The notes below the pieces were generated by a model, which was not told the origin of the DNA, ran no database searches, and saw nothing but the letters and a program-made list of their open reading frames with translations. 48,206 nt of DNA from an uncultured SAR116 cluster alpha proteobacterium (GTDB lineage Bacteria > Pseudomonadota > Alphaproteobacteria > Puniceispirillales > Puniceispirillaceae). Below are positions 18,143-25,190 of this stretch, piece by piece. Position 1 is the stretch's first letter; the number at the start of each line of letters is the position of its first letter. The translations under genes were made by a program, and so were the position numbers. The stretch spans positions 1 through 48,206 of the forward strand of contig CACHXC010000009.1 of the NCBI GenBank assembly GCA_902583715.1, in the 5' to 3' direction.

Positions 18143-19252
18143 CTATACCAACGGAAATGAAGCGGCACGCGCTGGTAAAATGCCATGATCGGTAACCACC
18201 GCGACACCATCGGGTGCCGCAATAGCGGCTGTCGATATCAGCCCGACACCAATATTTGATTTTACCCGCGGGGAATAGGCACAAGCGCTAGCAAACCCGG
18301 CATAGGCTCCGTTTAATGTCACATCCCAGCGATGTTCATTACCGCCCTGAAATGGCGCACCATCAATCAAAAGCCCGATAAACCGCCGTTTCACCCCAGC
18401 CGCCTTAATGGCTTTTAAGGCTGACTTACCGATAAAATCATTTGGTTGGTCAAGATCTATAAAATTATCCATACCCAGTTCAAACGGGTTTGTGTCGGCA
18501 TCAGTGTCTGCCCCATAAGAAATCAGACCGCTTTCTAGACGTTCGACATAATTTGGCGTTCCTGGACCAATGCCGTAAGGAGCGCCTGCCTTGGCGACAA
18601 GATCCCATAATTCGTCGCCGCGCTGGCCATCACGCAGATAGAGTTCAAAGCCGCCTTGTTTCGACCAACCGGACCGCGCCACAACCAGCGGTATGCCGGC
18701 CAACTCGGTAATCCGAAATCCAAAATATTTAAATTCTCTCACCCAATCGCCAAATAAATTGGCGACAACATCAGCTGATTTTGGCCCCTGAATGGCCAAT
18801 GGTGACACATCCGGTTCAAACACCCGTACATCCAGCCCGTGCGCACCGGCAATGGCCGATGCCCAAAGCACGATATCGCTATCGGCAATCGACAACCAGA
18901 TTTCATCCTCATCTACCTGCAATAATACCGGGTCATTAATAATCACCCCATCATAATTACAAATTGGTACATATTTGCCTTGGCCAATTACCAATCCATC
19001 GAGGTTACGCGGGGTCAACAATTGCGCCAATTTCAGCGCATCAGGCCCTTTTAGTGCGACTTGTCTTTCAACCGCCACATCCCACATAGCCACACCATTG
19101 ACCAAACGATCATATTCGGCGGCCGGATCGCCATAGCTTGTCGGCATGAACATGTGGTTATAAACGCTGGCCGCGGCCAAACCAGCTTTGCGCGTTGCCG
19201 CAAAAAATGGACTCTTGCGCACGCGCGCCCCAACTGAAAGCATGAGTGACAT
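18143..19252 (-). CDS. dmdA: Dimethylsulfoniopropionate demethylase (DmdA)
   Basis: DmdA moves a methyl group from DMSP to tetrahydrofolate, giving methylmercaptopropionate. The protein belongs to the GcvT fold but carries DmdA-like blocks as recalled from the Pelagibacter enzyme: WDVAVERQV, NDPVLL, WLSIADSDI, IQGPKSADVV, KYFGF, ARSGWSKQGGFELYL and the GPGTPNYVERLESGLLSY-like segment (here ESGLISYGAD). Starting at the ATG at 19252 (AAGGTG nearby) gives 369 residues, the length I recall for Pelagibacter DmdA. No other DMSP genes are in the window. A close DmdA-like paralogue with another methyl donor remains possible. Its stop abuts an antiporter remnant. Confidence 0.8.
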   Translation of the reverse strand: MSLMLSVGARVRKSPFFAATRKAGLAAASVYNHMFMPTSYGDPAAEYDRLVNGVAMWDVAVERQVALKGPDALKLAQLLTPRNLDGLVIGQGKYVPICNYDGVIINDPVLLQVDEDEIWLSIADSDIVLWASAIAGAHGLDVRVFEPDVSPLAIQGPKSADVVANLFGDWVREFKYFGFRITELAGIPLVVARSGWSKQGGFELYLRDGQRGDELWDLVAKAGAPYGIGPGTPNYVERLESGLISYGADTDADTNPFELGMDNFIDLDQPNDFIGKSALKAIKAAGVKRRFIGLLIDGAPFQGGNEHRWDVTLNGAYAGFASACAYSPRVKSNIGVGLISTAAIAAPDGVAVVTDHGILPARAASFPLV

Positions 19253-19348
19253 TGCAAACCACACCTTAATATTGATCAATTGTCCTGCTGCATAATGGCA
19301 TCAGAAAATCAGTTTAATATTCTCAAATCGTCATATTGACTGGTGATT

Positions 19349-20407
19349 TTAAGCAAAATATTGGAAAATTTCTTCGCTCAGCAGATCTATGTCATCACGC
19401 GTGATGTCTAAATGTGTTACCAGCCTGATTTGCCTGGCACCGCCGCCCAGCAAAATACCGCGTGCGGCAAGGTGTGCGCGCAAGCCATCAGCCGCACCAT
19501 CTGGCAGTGTGATGAACACCATGTTGGTCTCTACCAAATCTGGTTCCACATGAATGGCTTTGACCTGTGCCAAGCGTTCGGCGAGGCGTAATGCATTTGC
19601 GTGATCATCCGCAAGGCGGTTAATATGATGATCAAGCGCATGGATCCCAGCAGCAGCGACAATACCAATTTGACGCATGCCGCCGCCAACTAATTTGCGA
19701 ATACGATGCGCCCGCCTAATAAAATCTGTTGGCCCAACCAAGACAGACCCGGCTGGTGTTCCGAGCCCCTTGGACAAACATAAAGACACCGTATCAACAG
19801 CATCGACAATTTCGGCGGGAGGTATGCCAAGCTTGACAACCGCATTCATCAGCCGCGCCCCATCAAGATGCACAGCCAGCCCATATGCACGGCCGGCCGC
19901 CGCCATTTCGTCTATGTTTGCAACAGACTGGACCTGCCCAGCCACCGTATTTTCCAGACATAACAACCGTGACATGGCACAATGTGCATCATCAGGTTTG
20001 ACAGCCGCGGCGATATCATCTGCCAGCATTGCGCCCGACGTGGCTGTCGATATTGGTGCCATCATAACGCCGCCAAGCACCGCCGCACCACCAGCCTCAT
20101 CTCGAAAAATATGATATTTGTCACCAACCAGAATTTCATCACCACGCTGGCAATGCGCAAGTGTCGCACATAAATTTGATTGTGTGCCAGTAGCAACAAA
20201 CAACCCGGCTTCCTTGCCAAGTAATTTTGCCGCTTTATCTTGCAACGCATTGACTGTCGGGTCATCACCATAGACATCATCCCCAACTTCAGCCTCAACC
20301 ATCGCCTGCCGCATCGCCGCGGTTGGTTTTGTCACCGTATCACTGCGCAGATCCATCCGCACCGGCCTATTTGTTTTTGCAACACCCGCATACATCATGA
20401 TGTTCAC
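19349..20407 (-). CDS. ltaE: Low-specificity threonine aldolase (beta-eliminating lyase family)
   Basis: This PLP fold-type I enzyme splits threonine/allo-threonine to glycine and acetaldehyde. DLRSDTVTKPT is the characteristic start, VGDDVYGDDPTV follows, the cofactor aspartate is in HLDGARLMNA, and the PLP lysine is K213 in SLCLSKGLGTPAGS. The length of 352 is normal. A GTG at 20407 overlaps the stop of the upstream flavoprotein (GTGA); the ATG at 20398 is an alternative start. The overlap implies co-transcription with the reductase gene. L- versus allo-specificity cannot be read from sequence. Confidence 0.9.
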   Translation of the reverse strand: MNIMMYAGVAKTNRPVRMDLRSDTVTKPTAAMRQAMVEAEVGDDVYGDDPTVNALQDKAAKLLGKEAGLFVATGTQSNLCATLAHCQRGDEILVGDKYHIFRDEAGGAAVLGGVMMAPISTATSGAMLADDIAAAVKPDDAHCAMSRLLCLENTVAGQVQSVANIDEMAAAGRAYGLAVHLDGARLMNAVVKLGIPPAEIVDAVDTVSLCLSKGLGTPAGSVLVGPTDFIRRAHRIRKLVGGGMRQIGIVAAAGIHALDHHINRLADDHANALRLAERLAQVKAIHVEPDLVETNMVFITLPDGAADGLRAHLAARGILLGGGARQIRLVTHLDITRDDIDLLSEEIFQYFA

Positions 20408-21651
20408 ACCCCGTCTTGCTGCACACCAGATGCACCGGTTGCAAATGTTTTTAAATCAAAGGCTGAGTCAGCGGCATCTGACGGTGCCGGTGAAACATTA
20501 TTTTCAAGGCATTTTTTGCCAAGCATATAGGCCGCCGGGTCATGCACCGCCTCGACCGCTACCAATCGGTCCTGATCATAGCTCCAGACCGACATACCGC
20601 CTTCACGTTTTCCCAGACGTACCGCATAGCGCAGATCATCTTTGCCAACTGGGACAATACCTGCAGATTGCAGTCTCACGTCATATTGTTCTGACCAAAA
20701 CCACGGCACGGCCATATCCGGCATCGGCGTTTTAGTGATATCAGCGGCGGCGCGCGCCGCTGTGTCTTGGGCATTATGCACTGACTCAATGCGTAATACG
20801 GCCCCCTCTATCAGTGCCACATCACCAATCGCATAGACATCATCAATCGTGCTGCGCATCTGACGGTCAACAAGAATGCCATTGCCAATGGCCGCACCGG
20901 CGGCATCTGCCAACACGCTCTCAGGCGCAACGCCAATGCCGACCACCAGAAAATCGGCGCTGATTTGCTGGCCGGTATCCAATGTTATGCCAGTGAATAT
21001 GCCATCTTTATGGTCGATCTTCGTGCCGGTCATACCGGTATGTATTTTCACCCCGTGGCGTTGATGAAGACCCAGAAAAAAAGCAGATATGTCCGGGCTT
21101 GCCACACGCGCCAGCAATCGGTCCGCGGCTTCAACCACATGCACGTTTAGTCCAGCTTTACGAAAGCTGGCCGCGGCTTCAAGCCCAATATAGCCGCCAC
21201 CAATCACCACAGCCGTAGCGGCTGTTTGCATCGCCCGGCGCAATGCGGCGGCATCGTCCGGATTTCGCAACACATGTACATTGCCCAGACCCGCCGCTGG
21301 CGGCAATGTGCGCGGTATCGCCCCCGTGGCAAGGATGAGCTTATCATAATTTAGTGACTGGCCATCGGCCAACCCTATTTGGTGCGTCTCTGGTTCAATA
21401 CGATCAACAGCCACACCATCAATCATTGTCACCTGAAATCTGTCATACCATTCCGGGCGGCGTAGCAAAAATTTTTCATCTTTTTCTGGCGTGCTTCCAA
21501 GAAATGACTTTGACAAAGGCGGACGTTCAAGCGGCGCACCGACCTGCCTGTCGACCAGCGTAATCGCACCAGAAAATCCGAGATTGCGCAATTGTTCTGC
21601 GCATGAAATGCCGGCATGACTGGCGCCGATAATTACAATGTGCTGGGTCAT
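20404..21651 (-). CDS. FAD/NAD(P)-dependent ferredoxin (rubredoxin) reductase-type flavoprotein
   Basis: A 415-residue two-Rossmann flavoprotein of the putidaredoxin/rhodocoxin reductase type. The FAD motif is IVIIGASHAGISCAEQL, the NAD(P) motif VVIGGGYIGLEAAASF, and the second FAD block VYAIGDVALI. A reductase C-terminal domain follows with VPWFWSEQYDVRLQSAG. Such enzymes feed electrons to [2Fe-2S] ferredoxins of P450s or dioxygenases. No ferredoxin or oxygenase gene is adjacent, so its partner is unknown. Confidence 0.85.
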   Translation of the reverse strand: MTQHIVIIGASHAGISCAEQLRNLGFSGAITLVDRQVGAPLERPPLSKSFLGSTPEKDEKFLLRRPEWYDRFQVTMIDGVAVDRIEPETHQIGLADGQSLNYDKLILATGAIPRTLPPAAGLGNVHVLRNPDDAAALRRAMQTAATAVVIGGGYIGLEAAASFRKAGLNVHVVEAADRLLARVASPDISAFFLGLHQRHGVKIHTGMTGTKIDHKDGIFTGITLDTGQQISADFLVVGIGVAPESVLADAAGAAIGNGILVDRQMRSTIDDVYAIGDVALIEGAVLRIESVHNAQDTAARAAADITKTPMPDMAVPWFWSEQYDVRLQSAGIVPVGKDDLRYAVRLGKREGGMSVWSYDQDRLVAVEAVHDPAAYMLGKKCLENNVSPAPSDAADSAFDLKTFATGASGVQQDGV

Positions 21652-21864
21652 AACACCTCTAATCCATCGCTATGGCTGGTTCACTTGGCCTATTCTGCCA
21701 GCGGTTTGCGCCGACTAATCGCGATAAATACCTTAGGAAAAATCTGGCGGCTTTGCTAGATATTCTGGACTTAGTGATAAGCGAATCTGACCCCCCTTGC
21801 CAACCCATATATCAACCCGATATTGGCCGCACAATTTTGTTATTCAAGTAAACATAGATGTGGG

Positions 21865-22626
21865 TCAGAGCTTGGCTGTAGGCCCTGTTGGCCCTACTCC
21901 TAACAGTCGCGGCAAGCCGGTTAAATCAGTGATTACATGTTCTGGCAAAATATCGTCGTATGGCCGGAATTCATAGGCATCAGCAACGCAAATAAACATC
22001 TTGCATCCAGCCGCTATCGCCGCCTCATAATCGGCAATGGTATCACCCACCATAATACTGGCTTCAGCTTTCACGCCGGCGACATCACAACAATGCAACA
22101 GCCCATCTGGATCTGGTTTTGACCCATAGCCGCTGTCTGCCCCGACAATGGTGCAGAATAATTCAGCAATACCAAGATCATGCAAACTCTGTCTGGCGCT
22201 GGCCTCGCTATCATTGGTCACCATCGCCAGTTGAAAGCCATCTTGATACAAGGCCTTGAGTGGGTTAACCACATCGCCTTTGGGTTTGGTCGACTGGCGG
22301 GTATGTTCATAAACGATATTTTTTACCTCGTTACGATAGGCCTGGTCATAGTCAAGCGCGATCATCTCTTGCGGCAACATGGCTTGCCATTTGGTGCGTA
22401 TCTGGGCGAATGAACCAGTCGCAAAAATCCCTTTTGGGTCAATATGGCCAACTGCATCGTCAACACCAATGGCACGCAATAAATCTGCTGTGGTGACCTG
22501 CGGGGTGGTACCGTTTGATGGGATTAAACTTGCGGTATATGCTGCCACCGCACGCGCAACTGGTAACCATGTTGCCTGTAGGTCAAGGATCACCCCATCT
22601 TTGTCAAAAATCACCAGCCGCGCCAT
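21865..22626 (-). CDS. HAD-superfamily phosphatase (Gph-like)
   Basis: HAD motif I is VIFDKDGVILD (nucleophile D8), motif II VTNDSEASAR, and the motif III/IV region KPDPDGLLHCC plus MVGDTIADYEAAIAAG. The helical cap between motifs I and II is of the phosphoglycolate-phosphatase/beta-phosphoglucomutase type. The ATG at 22626 is preferred over the preceding GTG (AAAGAG lies 9 bases upstream). It is the last gene of the minus-strand catabolic run, 12 bases after UPF0280. The substrate is unknown; it could be a flavin- or pathway-related phosphate ester. Confidence 0.8.
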   Translation of the reverse strand: MARLVIFDKDGVILDLQATWLPVARAVAAYTASLIPSNGTTPQVTTADLLRAIGVDDAVGHIDPKGIFATGSFAQIRTKWQAMLPQEMIALDYDQAYRNEVKNIVYEHTRQSTKPKGDVVNPLKALYQDGFQLAMVTNDSEASARQSLHDLGIAELFCTIVGADSGYGSKPDPDGLLHCCDVAGVKAEASIMVGDTIADYEAAIAAGCKMFICVADAYEFRPYDDILPEHVITDLTGLPRLLGVGPTGPTAKL

Positions 22627-22638
22627 CACGAATGCTCT

Positions 22639-23694
22639 TTACGGGTTTTCATCTGGAAGAACAGCCTGCACCGGCGGCTTGGTCGTCGTCCCGCCGCAGA
22701 TGAAACCTTGACCCTGCACAACCCCATAAGCAGCTGATATTTTACCGGACTGACGCATGTCTTCAGCAACACCAGCGCCGCGCCGCAGTGCATTTTTTAT
22801 AATTTGGTCTGGCAAGCGATCAACTTCAACCGTAACTAACCGCGCCCCCAAATCACTATCAGGTGCCGCTTCATTGGCCGGTTGGCGGTGCACACCGGGC
22901 CAATGCGATTTTGGGTCATCATCTGGCCATACCGCATTTGCGATCAGTGTCGCCGCCACATCAGCCGCCGCCGCCGTTGGTGCCAGCACCGTCACCAAAT
23001 CAGCTATCCCCAGAGACTGGCTCCGGCCTTTCCAGCCGCTTGTCGCAATGCCACCAACCTGATCAGCCACGCTGATCTTTATCGTACCGACAAAGGCGTT
23101 GGCCGCTAGCAGCATCCTGCCCTCATCTATTGATGCAACAGTATCAACATGCGCGTGGAACACCACATCCGGGTCAGCGCAGATGCCAATCGAATAGGAC
23201 GGCACCGCGGCACCTGCCGGGTTTAGATAAAGCGCGATATCTCCTCCATTATTGACGTAAATACGATCAACATCAGCAGCATCACGCATCACTGCCAAAA
23301 TTTCATCAGCCACCGCCCCAGCCACGGCTGCCATCGCCGTGATATAATTTTCGTCTCTATAGTTGTCGGCATGCGGAATGGTCGCCGCCCACATACGCGC
23401 GGCAACCCCGCCGGTTGGGGGGCGGCTAAGTTGATCAACGGGCCTGCGCAAAATCGCCAGTTCACTGACCAATTCTTCAAGCAATGTATCGAACCGGTCT
23501 TTGGCGGCAGAACAGGCCTGTTTCACTGCGTCCGACGCCCCATCCACACCAATCACGAGGTCAATCGGCCCATGATGCAAATGTAACCGCCCATCATCTA
23601 ACCATTGTGCGTGCGCCCCAGCAGGATGCCGCATGTTGTGGCCCACCGGGTCAATGGCTACCGGGGTATGGGCTACTGGGGCAGCGACCATCAT
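22639..23694 (-). CDS. UPF0280 family, ApbE-like; candidate flavin transferase
   Basis: The 351-residue protein shows UPF0280 landmarks: TAMAAVAGAVADEIL, YVNNGGDIALYL, and GGIATSGWKGRSQSLGIADL. UPF0280 is structurally related to ApbE, which attaches FMN to threonine of target proteins using FAD and Mg2+. The ATG at 23694 overlaps the hnr stop (ATGATG), so the two are translationally coupled. The 6-hydroxynicotinate reductase of Eubacterium barkeri has a covalently bound flavin, so a job in flavinylating Hnr is an attractive inference. No transferase activity has been shown for UPF0280 to my knowledge. Confidence 0.75.
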   Translation of the reverse strand: MMVAAPVAHTPVAIDPVGHNMRHPAGAHAQWLDDGRLHLHHGPIDLVIGVDGASDAVKQACSAAKDRFDTLLEELVSELAILRRPVDQLSRPPTGGVAARMWAATIPHADNYRDENYITAMAAVAGAVADEILAVMRDAADVDRIYVNNGGDIALYLNPAGAAVPSYSIGICADPDVVFHAHVDTVASIDEGRMLLAANAFVGTIKISVADQVGGIATSGWKGRSQSLGIADLVTVLAPTAAAADVAATLIANAVWPDDDPKSHWPGVHRQPANEAAPDSDLGARLVTVEVDRLPDQIIKNALRRGAGVAEDMRQSGKISAAYGVVQGQGFICGGTTTKPPVQAVLPDENP

Positions 23695-25190
23695 CCTTTG
23701 CCCGGCCACGTAATATCGGCGCGTTGCTGGATCGCTGTCATGCCCTGCAACCGATGATCGTTCTGCGGCCCAACCTGGCCTGCCAGCGCTTCTTCAATCG
23801 ACATCACGTGATCCATATGACCGCCGAGTGCCTGATAATCACTTTGCCGCATGGTAAATTCAATCGGTGCCACCAACGCCGGCGTCGGCACAAACCCAAA
23901 CGCATTGTCCGGCATTTGCATCACATCAGCCATGATGGTGATGCCACCACCCGGCCAAATATAGACCGGGGCACCGCCACAACTCACCCGTACCAACGCC
24001 TGCTTTACCGCGCGGGTCAACTGCACCGGGTTTTCCGTCACACCTGCCCGTAACGACCCCCCAGCGCCGCCCATAAACGCCACCGATGTCAGCGCTGGTT
24101 CACAATTTTCCTCAATGCGCGCAATAGACGGGCGAAGCCGGTCTGGCATGTCCATGGCAATGGGGTTTAGTGCCGCGTCAAGCTCGTAATAGGCAAATTG
24201 TTCACCAGTCGTCGACACCATCAACAATGACTGCCCGGGCTGTGCCACTTTGCTGTCAAACGGACCCAAAATATCCAGCGGGTCAGTCAGTTTGGTGCCG
24301 CCCCACCCTGTCCCCGGTTCCGCCACCTGGAAATAGCGCCCGGGCGTTGACCGCCGGCCTAGAATCTTGATGCCTGACGGTTTCCAGCCCAGCACTTTGC
24401 CAGCCTGATGTTCCGACATCACACCGGTGATATGATCATCAACAATCACCACTTCGTCGACCAGCCCCTGCCATTGTGCGGCAAACATACCAATGGTGGC
24501 CGATCCGCAGCCAACCCGCATACGGTCTTCGGTAACGCCATTGATGATAGGCGGCTCACCAGCCTGAATTAATAATTGAGACCCGTCATCCACCTGCATT
24601 TCAACGGCATCACCATTGCACAGGCTCAGCAAAGTGGCGCAGGTCACCCGGCCCTCTTTTTTGCCGCCGCCGGTCAGGTGATTCACCCCGCCAAGCGACA
24701 GCATTTGTGACCCATATTCGCCTGTTGTGACATGGCCAACAGCCTCACCATCAACACGCACCAAACTGCGTTCTGAACCAATGTGGCGGTCGGTATCAAT
24801 TTTCACCTTGGCGCCGCAATAGCTGAAGATTCCCTCGGTAACAACGGTCACCATGTCAAAGCCATCATGCTGGCTGGCAACAATAAAAGGGGCAGGCTTA
24901 TAATCTGGATAGGTGGTGCCGGCACCAATCGCCGTCACAAAATGATCGTTTGGCGTGACAATACTGCCGTCCCACGGTTTATCTTCCCCTACAAACGGCA
25001 CAAAAGTGCCGCCTTCATCAATCCGGCGTTGCATGATGACCAACGGGTCCAATCTAACCAACTGCCCGGCATCATTGGCATAACGGTCACAAGCGCCCGA
25101 TTTACCATCAGCGATGTAACACATCACCGGGCAGGCATCGCACCGGATTTTTTCATCAACCCGTTCATCACGGCTTTTGCGCTCAGTCAT
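23691..25190 (-). CDS. hnr: 6-hydroxynicotinate reductase-like Fe-S flavoprotein
   Basis: Hnr of Eubacterium barkeri reduces 6-hydroxynicotinate to 1,4,5,6-tetrahydro-6-oxonicotinate with reduced ferredoxin. This 499-residue protein has an N-terminal cluster motif CDACPVMCYIADGKSGACDR (C17, C20, C24, C34) and further cysteines at 125, 184, 191, 228, 363 and 404, ten in all. It is rich in glycine loops (LGGVNHLTGGGKK, FMGGAGGSLRAG, IWPGGGITI). It lies between a molybdenum hydroxylase (4-base overlap) and UPF0280, with an enamidase nearby. Assignment rests on resemblance to proteins annotated as Hnr plus this context; a related reductase acting on another hydroxylated N-ring is possible. Confidence 0.65.
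   Translation of the reverse strand: MTERKSRDERVDEKIRCDACPVMCYIADGKSGACDRYANDAGQLVRLDPLVIMQRRIDEGGTFVPFVGEDKPWDGSIVTPNDHFVTAIGAGTTYPDYKPAPFIVASQHDGFDMVTVVTEGIFSYCGAKVKIDTDRHIGSERSLVRVDGEAVGHVTTGEYGSQMLSLGGVNHLTGGGKKEGRVTCATLLSLCNGDAVEMQVDDGSQLLIQAGEPPIINGVTEDRMRVGCGSATIGMFAAQWQGLVDEVVIVDDHITGVMSEHQAGKVLGWKPSGIKILGRRSTPGRYFQVAEPGTGWGGTKLTDPLDILGPFDSKVAQPGQSLLMVSTTGEQFAYYELDAALNPIAMDMPDRLRPSIARIEENCEPALTSVAFMGGAGGSLRAGVTENPVQLTRAVKQALVRVSCGGAPVYIWPGGGITIMADVMQMPDNAFGFVPTPALVAPIEFTMRQSDYQALGGHMDHVMSIEEALAGQVGPQNDHRLQGMTAIQQRADITWPGKG

Noticed and set aside
21652-21864. Possible small gene in the 213-base gap between the flavoprotein and HAD genes
   Set aside because: No frame with a ribosome site and no hairpin of note; it appears to be plain spacer.
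23484-24053. A 189-codon plus-strand frame opposite the UPF0280/hnr junction
   Set aside because: It is rich in His, Pro and Arg as expected for an antisense shadow of GC-rich coding sequence, and both opposite genes are recognisable families.
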